From contig JBBELK010000305.1 in the NCBI GenBank assembly GCA_037783545.1, positions 1,364,001 to 1,428,000 on the forward strand: a DNA stretch of 64,000 bases, given 5' to 3'. Below, piece by piece: positions 55,526 through 64,000 of this stretch. Each line of letters opens with the position of its first letter. Within the stretch, counting starts at the first letter, position 1. The notes beneath the pieces are model-generated. The model did no database searches. It was not told the origin of the DNA and was given only the letters and a program-made list of their open reading frames with translations. Made by a program: the position numbers and the translations under genes. Source of the DNA: Henricia sp. BOLD:AAB3569 (Eukaryota > Echinodermata > Asteroidea > Spinulosida > Echinasteridae).

Positions 55526-56469
55526 ACTGTCCAATCTGAATCGTGCCATTGCATTAGGTATGGTGGAAGCAAAATACTGAACTGTAACTCCCCTTGCTTG
55601 AGTGTAATAAAGTTGACATCGTTGTTTTTTGGTGTTTTTCATTCTGACCCCACACTCCTTTGTTGCATTCCTGTTCCGTGAAGCTTGCCATCGTAGACTC
55701 CGTTGAGCTCTATTTCTTTGAGTGATATGTTCAGCTAAAATTTGATGTATTATTTTCCTACATTAAATCCAATTTCATAATAAATATCTATAAATGTCTT
55801 ACTGGTGACAGAACTTTTTCAGTTGGTCGAGTGTACATTTGGGGGTCAAAGGGTTCACGAATGACCGGGATGGGAGGGGAATTGAGCCACCCCTCCCCTG
55901 GAAAATGTCCCAAAATGGTCTGCGTTTTGAATAGCCTCTCCTAACCAAACCCCTGGCCTCTCGCCCCGACGATAGAGGTGTGCAAGGCGATTTTCTGGCG
56001 CCTTAAAACCAGATTGCTTCGAGTAGTAGGTGGGGCTCGTCAGCCATTGGAGGCAGCCCACCTAGGAGATCGAAGGACAACCGTTCTGATCACAAACCCG
56101 GGGAGGGGGCGCTCGTTAACCATGGTATGCAGCCCATCTAGGAGAAGGGAAAACTCTGATTTCAAACCCCCAGATTACGATCTGGGACTGCAGCCAGTGT
56201 TTCCCCAACTGTCATGCTTTTTTTCGCATTTCGCGGTATGGGTATGATTGTCAGTGTGTTGTCTGAAGATCAGCAAATGCAAGGTCCTGCCTATACGACC
56301 AGGCAGCCCTCTGGGCTGTTCAGGGATGCACTGCCTGCCACAGTCCCTGGACGCGCCGATAAAAGGAGGGGTAAACAGAGCCTGATCACAAATAACCTGA
56401 CTGGCTTGCCATGTACAGTGGGCTTGCCTTGGTCAGTGGGCTAGCTAGCTTCCATTTTGTGGCCGAAAA

Positions 56470-57160
56470 TCAACATTTTTTTCTTGCTTCATGGAATATC
56501 CGTACCGGCACCTTATTGGATCGATCGAAATGACTCTGTAAGACCAGAAAGAAGGAGCTATACATACATGTAGATACCTAATTTCAATTGAAATTGCAGC
56601 ACTCTCAGAGACGCAACTTAAAGGACGGGGAAATCTCCGAGAGAAGGAAATTTATCTTTTACTGGTCAGGGAGATCCTCGAAAGAGCGTCACGAGGCAGG
56701 AGTCGGTTTTGCCATTGCAAACCACATTGCCAGCAAACTTATACTGACCTCCCAACAGGTGTATCGGACAGGATTGTGACTTTACGTCTATCTTTGAATC
56801 GATCAAGTTTTACCACCTTTGTCAGCATCTATATCTATGCCTCAACATGCATGAAAAACTCGGATGACGTCATAGAACAGTTCTACGAATCTCTTGATAA
56901 TGTCATCTCTAAAGTCCTAACCTCTGACAAGCTCGTAGTTTTTGGGGATTTTAATGCACGCATTGGTCTCGACCGACAAGCTTAGTCTCGAGTGATGGGC
57001 AATTGGGGCCCTTCTGCCAGAACGAATTCAAATGGGGAATTGCTTTTGTCAACATGCATGGAATATGATCTTGCTGTCACCATTACGTTTTTCAGACTGC
57101 CCTAAAAGTGGTAAATACACTTTGCAACATCCTCGCTCAAAGCGCTGTTTGCTCATTCCC
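56470..57160 (+). pseudogene. LINE endonuclease relic (APE-type)
   Basis: A decayed 5' part of a second LINE. From about 56488 a frame encodes a HGISVP..TLLDRS-like start, then FYWSGRSSKERHEAGVGFAI (about 56660-56718), ADKLVV-like coding, and VVFGDFNARIGLDRQA (about 56937-56984), ending with SGKYTLQHPRSKR near 57106-57145. FWSG, GVGFAI and GDFNARIG are hallmarks of exonuclease-endonuclease-phosphatase domains of non-LTR elements. Several stops and frameshifts interrupt it and the reverse transcriptase is missing. It is a family different from the LINE at 27885. Confidence 0.75.
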
Positions 57161-57201
57161 AGCGCATCTTATGAATGAGCGAAAAAGCGATGGCACTACT
57201 A

Positions 57202-57655
57202 GGGCTGCTTTCGAGCGCGGCACCAGGAATCCCTGGTGCTCCATGGTGCTCGCCCGAAAGCGTGTTGGTGCACCAGATGGTGGCACTAACTGCTCCCGAC
57301 CTCCGAGTCGTCGGGACAACTAGGAGACATGCGCAGATGCGCGTACTCATGCATGAATCGGCAAAAATGACTGACGCGTCGTAATATGATTCTGGAAATT
57401 TGGGTTGATATTTTGAATGTTCAAGCTTCCACATCGAATGTAAATGTTGTAAAAATGTTCATGATTTATTTTCATCAGATACCTGTGATCAATTTTGTGG
57501 AAAACTAAGCTTTTATTAGCGGGGATGTAATTTTTAATGACTGTGGTGCACCAGGGATCCCGATAACACTTTCGAGCGCGATTGTGTGTACGCATGTGTG
57601 TGACGTAACGTTCCCAACGCCAAGGTGCACCAGGGACGAGCGCTCGAAAGCAGCC
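57202..57655. mobile_element. Larger element with GGGCTGCTTTCGAGCGC ends
   Basis: GGGCTGCTTTCGAGCGCG (57202-57219) and GAGCGCTCGAAAGCAGCC (57638-57655) are its ends. It includes GGTGCACCAG phrases on both sides. It begins just where the LINE relic stops and overlaps the start of the 57567-58221 block. Confidence 0.6.
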
Positions 57656-58221
57656 TATATTGTAACGATTGTGCCAATCGGCCGGTAGAGGGCGCCAGCA
57701 CGGTTCTACGGTGGATCGAGCGGCCTTCTGCCGGCCGAGGATCGATTCTATCTGGGACGTCTGCTGGGAAATAGACTTAAGGTCAAGTCTCTAGACAGTC
57801 GTATTTGGTCCGCCTGACGCCTATAAACCCCACACGCAACAGTCGTTGTTATGAATAGTACCTTGCTAGAGACTTGAGAAACCTGTTTTCGCGCCAATAT
57901 TATTGCTTCATGGCGCGTAATATATAATCACGCTGTTGCCATAGAACCAGCCAATAACATTTCGTCCATCGTGCCGTGGTAACGTCCACTTCTACCAGAG
58001 GGGATGTAATGTTATCTGATTCGGTTAATGCGTGTTTTAAAACTTCAATATTGTTATTTAGAGAAACTGTTTTAAGCGTTTAGTGAAAAATAGTATGTAA
58101 AGTTACAGTCAAGAGCATTTATGATGTACAAATAAATGTACAACAATATTCATACAAAAGATCTCCCCTTAAATGATTATGGGAGATCTTGTATCAGCTT
58201 CTTTTGATGAATGTGTTCTAA
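57567..58221. repeat. 654-bp block, copy 2
   Basis: Same content as 54872-55525, including CCGGTAGAGGGCGCC (57683-57697), CCTATAAACCCCAC and the AGATCTCCC hairpin. Unlike copy 1 it is not followed by the 121-bp repeat but by unrelated DNA. With about 1 per cent divergence this is one of the most recent duplications in the window. Confidence 0.8.
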
Positions 58222-59349
58222 CAGTATATTCAAGTATTAAATCGATATCAGTCCCTTTATGTGATTGCGCCAATTTAATACTTGTGTGAAGGGCTAAACA
58301 CATCGATAAATTAAACTGCACAGCCCTTTATCACGTCGCAGAAAACAAATGAAGCTGAGCAGAATGTATTAAAACTACTTTTACGTTCTTTTGCTTTATC
58401 GTTTTCCAACGTTCGTGGCACTGCAGTCCAGTTAACGCACCACGGACTAAGATGCGCTTTATGTAAAATTGAAACTCGACGAACGCGTAAACGATGTGAG
58501 CTAGCGGGTCAGTAATATTTTGCCTGGTGTTTTTTTTCTTTTTTACTACAAATTGGATTTTTGTTTTTGTTTGTAACATTCTTCTTCGACTAGTTGGTTT
58601 TCAAAACGTGTTGCTGGTGGCTAAAATGGCCAGCATTAATACCCACGGTGGTGTGCGTGCTTAGTTTGTAACACGACTTTACTATAGCCTGCAAGAAATA
58701 TTACAGTCTTGATAAATCAGATCTTCGCTCCAGATTAAAAAAGTCCTGCAAACAAATCTTTCCTCACCATCGAAGATCTGCGGTCCTTGTCATACAAAAC
58801 TGGCAAATGTTGAGAAGGTGACAGATTTGACCGAAAGCTTGAAAAGCACATTAAAACTGCCCCATTTGCTTAGCGACTTGGAAAATAAATTATAAATTTA
58901 TATTTTGAGTTAAAACCATTTTCACACAACAGACGAGTTGCAACAGCTATTAAAAATAGTTTTGTTGCAAAAATTCATCAAGCGGTTCCTATTTTATGCT
59001 TGTTAAAATGTGTCAAATTTCCGTGCGGAATTGTCAATGGAAATGAATATAGACAGCAACTTCAAAAATTGTGATGTGATACAAAGTGCCCTCCTTGGCA
59101 CGAAGCACGTTATCTGGTCTTGGTTAATTAGTTTTAAATTCAAGCGTTATATATTTATCTTGTCCTTCAAGAGCAGACTGTAAACAGGGCGCCATCAACT
59201 GACAATAAACAGCGGTGCCAAGTAGAGCATGATGAGGGCATAATTTTGACCATTACTTAATTTGTGTGTACAAAACTGCCTCAAAAATGTTTTTCTAGTA
59301 TAATCTTCACCTTTTGTCTCCTTTTTAAAACTTGTAAAATTTGCCAAAA
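58222..59349. other. No gene seen
   Basis: AT-rich non-coding DNA. No ORF, RNA or bounded repeat could be supported. Confidence 0.4.
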
Positions 59350-59498
59350 CCGCCCCCTGCTCCGACACCAAAAAATATAATGTAATGCATTTTTTGCGTG
59401 TCCGCCTGTCCGAAACAAGCAGACATAAAAATCTGATGGGCAAAACCCCTCCCTGGTGGCAAAACCTCCTCCTGGAAAAATTCCTGGATCCGCCCCTG
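59350..59498 (-). mobile_element. hAT-like end fragment
   Basis: On minus the sequence starts CAGGGGCGGATCCAGGAATT (59498-59479), a terminus widely seen in hAT-type MITEs (recalled family knowledge). The other end is missing, so only one side of the element remains. ORFs crossing it are incidental. Confidence 0.5.
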
Positions 59499-59881
59499 AA
59501 GACAGATGAAAAACGGACCGAAGAAAGACGCCTTAGTACAACTGCAAGCATGCATTTATCCGTTCTTGGCACAGGAAACTCATTCTTGGCCCCGAACGCG
59601 AGCCCAAAACAGTTGGTGTGAAGTGCGCCACCAAGTTTATCATTTTATGCAAACCAAAATAGGTATCCACGAGGAAGGTATAATGACGCACTTAAGAGTT
59701 TCTCCTGAAAATATTGGAAAACTAATGAATGTAGGCCTATTGATAGGCCTACTTTTAAATTACATTTCTTTTCAGTAAAGTATCATCTTGCAGCACGACG
59801 ATCTTCCATGCTCAAGCTCATCTAGTTTCTGCTGCACAAGCGAAGTTTTGCATCGTGCGCGTTCAGATGTCCACCGAAGTT

Positions 59882-60274
59882 CACTGTTAAAAATTTCTCC
59901 GTTTTTTTAACGGAACGTCCTGCAGCAAAATTACCGGAACATTTTTTTCCCCGTAAATTTACGGAATTATTCCGTTTATTCAGTTGTTTTGTCCGTAAAA
60001 ATACCGATTATTCGACAATGTCCTTCAATAAACAGTGTGAATTCCGTTAACAAATTTTACGGGTTTTGGGGAAGAATTCCGGCAGCAAAATTACACGAAT
60101 TATTTTCTGCTCTGCTTTACGGAATAAATTTGACGGAAATACGTAATTTTACGGAAATAATCCGTTTATCCAATATGTTTGTGCAATTAAAAATACGGAT
60201 TATACGTGTGCAGTCCGTAAAATTACGCAAATGACTCTCACAATTCCGTTAAATTGTTTACATTTTTAACAGTG
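59882..60274. mobile_element. CACTGTTAAAAAT-ended element of TTACGGAA repeats
   Basis: Termini CACTGTTAAAAAT (59882-59894) and ATTTTTAACAGTG (60262-60274) are perfect 13-bp inverted repeats. The interior is composed of degenerate, mutually complementary phrases such as TTCCGTAAAATTACGGAA, TCCGTTTAT and GTAAATTTACGGAATT. Target duplication was not seen. A CACTG start with unknown duplication length leaves hAT, Chapaev and Transib all possible. Confidence 0.65.
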
Positions 60275-61407
60275 TTGGGCATGTATATAATGACGCATTA
60301 AAATTAAAAATTAAGATTAAAAATAGTCTTCTGTCAATAAAACGTGCAATTTATGTGTAGTTTATAGCATTTGTAAAGTTTTATTTGCTGTTATATTTGT
60401 ATATCAGACGACTTGATAATATGTTGCCCGATCTGAAATTAAACAGTTAGGCTATAACTTTAAAACATGCCCATAGCAGTAATAACCTAAACAAATATCG
60501 ATGTGCAACTTTTTCATATTTTCGTAGAAACAAAAGCATTATTTTACAAGTTCCACTGGTTCTAGTATAGAACAAAATTTTAAAATGACAATTTAACTTT
60601 AATAAAACAATAATACAAATTTTACATTATAATTGCAACCTGGCTCTTTTATTGTCCGGTATATTAAGCATGCATGAAAGTCACTTATTTTCCCGTCAGA
60701 CGGTCAGGGGCTCCTCCTGCCTGTTGGTCACAAAATGGCTACACACGGGAGCAATTAATTTTTCGTGTTGAGGTGGAGGCCTGTCTATACTTCATGCGAA
60801 AGCTAAACTTCCACGAGTTGAAACATGCGCGAATGTTCGCCGCGAAATCAGATTTTACGCAAGATTTGCTTTGGGGTTCGCGAAGTATGAAAGGGCTTTT
60901 ATTCTTGTTTTGTGCGGGAAAATACACCAACAATATTTTATTTAATTGTTAGAACTTGCCATCAAAACCAGAAAAACATTTGCACGTGTACCCAATTGCA
61001 CTCATCCACCAAATCCGTCAATTATTATCATAGACCAGAATCTAAGAATTTGCATAACTTTACAATTAGGAGATGCTTTCTGCACCACTTTACATAAGAA
61101 ACAAGTGCCACTTAGGACCTTGTACTAAATTAAAAAGGCCAAAACGGATTGCATTGTCATACAATAACGCTTGGTTGAATACTGGCCGGCAGATGTTCAT
61201 TTAAGTGGGCCTTTCAAGGTCGCGCTGAGTGCACATCATTCCCGTGCGCGCGCGGGCGCCGCGCAATTTAAAGTGAAAGGTGGGTGCGTCATTAATGCAA
61301 GTGAGACATCGCCCGGACGATGTAGGCCTACATATAACATGTACATGTACATGTATACATACGAGTATTCATTTCTGCGGGAAAATATCGCCAGTCCGAA
61401 AACCTCT
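60275..61407. other. No gene supported
   Basis: A 92-codon plus ORF (60674-60952) lacks a recognisable domain. A GC-rich alternating tract CCGTGCGCGCGCGGGCGCCG lies at about 61242-61261, and a TACATGTA array at 61339-61355. Confidence 0.3.
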
Positions 61408-61849
61408 GGGCTGCGTTTCAAACACGCGAACGTTTGCAAACGTTGGCAACGTTGGCGAACTTTTCGAGTGGAACGAATTGTGCGCCGCCAACGTCCGCAT
61501 ACGTTGGCCAACAAACTTTTGGATTGTTCGCGATGTTCGCGAGTGATTTCAAAATGGCGTGCGCGACATGAAAGATGACAGACGATGGTTTGTAGTTTGG
61601 AAAATAACAAGTAAATTGCACCTTTCGTGGTTTTCTCCCTTATCGCTGGCGATACACAATCAATGACAACGTGTCACATTTCCTCAAAAATTTGGTAAGC
61701 ACGCGGAGAGCCACATTACAACGTCGGTACGACTGCTGTGACTGTGGGGCCGCCATCTTGACAATGTATTTTGGCAAACAACCCATTCCACATTGAGCAA
61801 ACGTTGGCGCCAACGTTAACAAACCGTTCGCATGTTTGGAACGCAGCCC
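61408..61849. mobile_element. Inverted-repeat element of AACGTTGGC blocks
   Basis: GGGCTGCGTTTCAAACACGC and GAACGTTTGC at the left are inverted by GCATGTTTGGAACGCAGCCC at the right. Inner AACGTTGGC/GCCAACGTT blocks pair too. It is 442 bp, non-coding, and related by end and core phrases to 13806-13925 and 49889-50005. It abuts the next element directly. Confidence 0.7.
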
Positions 61850-62015
61850 TGCAGCCGATTTCACGAATCCTTACGCACTGCGTAAGTCCCCTTGCGCAAC
61901 ATTTTATTGCGTAGGCTGCGCAACATTCCTGTGAAAATTACACGCAAGCTATGGGGCTTGCGCCATTTTGCAAAAGTTGCGCAAGCTGCGCACTCTTTCG
62001 TGAAATCGGCTGCAG
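61849..62015. mobile_element. MITE with CTGCAGCCGATTTCACGAA ends
   Basis: Perfect 19-bp inverted termini CTGCAGCCGATTTCACGAA and TTCGTGAAATCGGCTGCAG, with inner TTGCGCAA/GCGCAGC phrases. It is a larger relative of 1569-1655. It begins at the last base of the preceding element, so one probably inserted at the edge of the other. Confidence 0.75.
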
Positions 62016-62354
62016 GTCTCTGCCGAAAACCTAGTCTTGGTGCAAGACGATACTGCGTGATATTTGTCACTGACCGCCGCGCGATAACCAACACTCACCG
62101 ACAATCGCCAAGAGAGGGCGCCATACACACCAGTATCCAGTATCGTCTTGGGACATTTGTCGAACGTTGGTATGTGACACTGTGTGACCTCTAACCTAAG
62201 CTTATACATATGCATTATAGAGGTCAACAGAGTTCCACATAATGAGCATGCCAGCCTGGCAACTTTCTGTGCCTGCACAGCTAGGGTTATTTCCTTCCTA
62301 CTAAATCATGGTCCCATATATCCTCCAAAAAAAAAGCCACTTGTATATACGTTA

Positions 62355-62503
62355 AGCGGGCCTCCCACTGTGCGATTTTTGCCGAGAATTAGCTACGATT
62401 GGGTACGATTGGGTACGATTGTGTGGAGTCTATAGGCAGTCTCCGATAATCGTACCCAATCGTAGCTAATTCGTGGCCAAAATCGCATAGTGGGAGGCCC
62501 GCT
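62355..62503. mobile_element. TTA-flanked 149-bp hairpin MITE
   Basis: AGCGGGCCTCCCACTGTGCG opposite CGCATAGTGGGAGGCCCGCT, then ATTAGCTACGATTGGGTACG opposite CGTACCCAATCGTAGCTAAT: the arms pair almost fully. TTA flanks both sides (62352-62354, 62504-62506). GGGTACGATT is tandemly repeated on the left arm only. PIF/Harbinger affinity is inferred. Confidence 0.75.
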
Positions 62504-62506
62504 TTA

Positions 62507-63283
62507 TACCCGAATCAAGTGTGTTACAAATTGGGGAGAATCATAAACGTAAAATTTAAAAGAACGGCTCAGATTGTCCGCTGCCGAGCTATAGACATAC
62601 CTGGCGCGGCCCGCGCCCCGCGGTGGAATTCCCGATCCACACACGCCCTCAAAAAGCAACTGTTGTAACCTCAAAATGGCCACAAATACCGAGGTACAAG
62701 AGTAGCCTATCGAGGTTTTAGCTGGGTACAATAATTTTCCGACCGATTTCGAGACCGTTTCTGTGCGTGCCGCACGGCATTTCACACATTTTGCAGAATT
62801 TTGCGTGTGCCGGACCGGGAATAATGAAAATGCGATGCCTGCTAAATATACTGAAATAAAAGAAGTTCGATCGTGTCCAGGTTCGTGTTTGCGAGACAGA
62901 TTTTTGGAACTGTCCATGGGGATACTATTTGTTTAAAATTGTATTCTAATAAACGTGTGCTACGGGTGCTGTTTGTCGCCCACAAATTAAAGCCTGCCCT
63001 TTGCCAGCGTCATAATTTTTAGTGGTAAATTCACTGTATATTCCACACGGAGATGGACGAACTGTACCAAGCATAACACAGCAACCGCTTGGTCAATTTT
63101 TGCAACCAAAGTATTTCTAAAATCTGTTGTAACTTGTGTGTAGCTAGAGAATCATTTTTCTTCATCATTGTACTTTTGATTTTCCCGAAGTTGCTGCGAG
63201 ACGTCGATCATTTGCGGAAACAAATAGGCATGACCTTTTGTTTAAAAAAAAAAAAATCAGAACATTTTTGTAGACACTAATTC
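62507..63283. other. CpG-richer patch, no gene supported
   Basis: A GC-rich patch with GCGCGGCCCGCGCCCCGCGG (62604-62623) is the most promoter-like base composition near the window end. A 137-codon minus ORF (62917-62504) contains a donor-like CCAG|GTATGT and crosses into the MITE at 62503, so it is not called as a gene. Confidence 0.3.
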
Positions 63284-63834
63284 TCGAAAATCATAAATGT
63301 TCAGATTTACGCCTAACTTACACAATATAAACACGATGACCGTAGAAAACTTCCCCTGAAATGGTTTTGTCTGAAGTGCTATAGTCTTTGAGAAATTAGT
63401 AAAACAATTAGTTTTCGTCTCATGAGACGAAAATTCAATTCGCCCCAAAACCATTTCGCCCAAGTGCCATTTCGCAGCCAAACCACTTTGCCTGAGTGCC
63501 ATTTCGCCCCAAATCACTTCGTCCAAACACTACATCGCCCACATGCTACTTCGCCCCCAAACCACTTTGTGCACAGGCCGAGGTTCAGGGCGAAAAGGTT
63601 CAGGGCGAAATGGTTCAGGGCGAAGTGGTTTTGGGGCGAAATGACTGCAAACCCTTTTTTGACTGTTTTCTCAAAAGTTAGACCATCATGGAGGAAGGAA
63701 AGACTTTCCTTCCTCCATGGTTAGACCATGGTTAGACGAAGTTCGGAGCTGGTTTTTGCTAATCATGCATATCTTCAATCACACAGGGGGATAAAACTAT
63801 TTGCAACAGTTTACCAATCATATACTATCTTTAA
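63284..63834 (+). repeat. Dispersed repeat with TTTCGCCC phrases, copy 2
   Basis: Matches 31994-32434 in order, with a longer core and an extra palindromic insertion at 63684-63730. The TTTCGTCTCATGAGACGAAA palindrome (63413-63432) is conserved. Confidence 0.75.
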
Positions 63835-64000
63835 ATTTGGCGATGAAACGTGATTTTAGCTAGCCAGCGAGTGCCGTACGGTTTTCGCAGTCTGTGAAAT
63901 CATAATAAAGACACGTTTCTGCAGCGTACGGGTTCAGCCAAATAACGGCTTCGGTTGCCGGGCTGACAAACCAAAGCCGAAGTTCGTTGAATCCATTGGG
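63835..64000. other. Nothing recognised at the window end
   Basis: Non-coding. ATAACGGCTTCGGTTGCCGG and CAAAGCCGAAGTTCG near the end may be the start of an inverted repeat that continues outside the window. Confidence 0.25.

Larger units (their letters stand above)
54283..55806. mobile_element. Long-TIR element, interrupted
   Basis: CCAGTAAGACATTTATAGAA (54283-54302) and the following 170 bp (through ATGGCAAGCTTCAC and AATGAAAAACACC) are matched in inverted orientation by about 55610-55806, ending CTATAAATGTCTTACTGG. Between the arms are a SINE on minus (54545-54725) and a 121-bp direct repeat (54751-54871 and 55523-55643, identical by eye) that brackets the 654-bp block at 54872. The original interior was thus remodelled by later events. 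Confidence 0.6.

Noticed and set aside
54872..58221. The two 654-bp blocks as LTRs
   Set aside because: They share a MITE half upstream of the TGTAAC start and contain no retroviral-type genes between them; the interior holds a LINE relic instead.
62504..62917. 137-codon minus ORF with a GTATGT donor-like site
   Set aside because: It runs into the adjacent MITE and its composition is not clearly coding; the donor alone is weak evidence.

Overview
The window looks like non-coding, repeat-saturated DNA from a metazoan nuclear genome, most likely a marine invertebrate. Reasons: no dense or operon-like ORFs, an APE-type LINE, several tRNA-headed SINEs, and very many short inverted-repeat DNA transposons. 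The species is not determined. A deuterostome such as an echinoderm, hemichordate or amphioxus, or a mollusc, would fit; this is a low-confidence inference. No complete host gene was recognised. The best host-gene candidate is one possible first coding exon on the minus strand (52380-52163); weaker ones are at 3-239 and 41976-42425.

Layout. 1-16 kb: small inverted-repeat elements, a Tc1-like end (1890), two foldback elements (2542, 14877) and a near-perfect 107-bp hairpin (11926-12202). 16-26 kb: a TTA-flanked element (16339), a 600-bp block duplicated at 18408 and 23017, a nested MITE (19271 inside 19086-19584), a CAGGG-ended element (19668), two SINEs and a 1.6-kb minisatellite (23.87-25.49 kb). 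26-36 kb: a foldback with an insert inside it (26316), a LINE with broken reading frame (27885-30636), a pogo-like MITE (33364) and another foldback (34835). 37-52 kb: a 2.36-kb element (39198-41560) that splits an older repeat, an intact copy of that repeat at 45686, TAA-flanked elements (46975, 50532) and SINEs. 52-64 kb: the exon candidate, a LINE endonuclease relic (56470-57160) enclosed by two almost identical 654-bp blocks (54872, 57567), and more MITEs.

Main discovery candidate. The octamer TACATGTA is scattered throughout, far above the roughly two copies expected from base composition. Arms of inverted repeats and pairs of repeat copies act as empty-site controls. In several of them a plain TA in one copy is TACATGTA, TACCGGTA or TACGGTA, sometimes reiterated, in the other, with the flanks unchanged. 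TA-CATG-TA is the classic excision footprint of Tc1-type transposons, and Tc1/pogo-like ends starting with CA occur here (1890, 33364). I therefore infer that much of this DNA is a fossil record of TA-targeting transposons coming and going, with reiterated footprints mimicking a microsatellite. The motif is absent from the LINE body and from the recent 654-bp duplicate, which fits accumulation with age.

Other notable signals are palindromic micro-insertions flanked by target duplications (51426-51455, 63677-63737), a foldback family starting GGGTC with 4-bp target duplications, and a SINE whose 3' tail resembles that of the LINE, suggesting that this type of LINE mobilises it. All coordinates and comparisons were made by eye.
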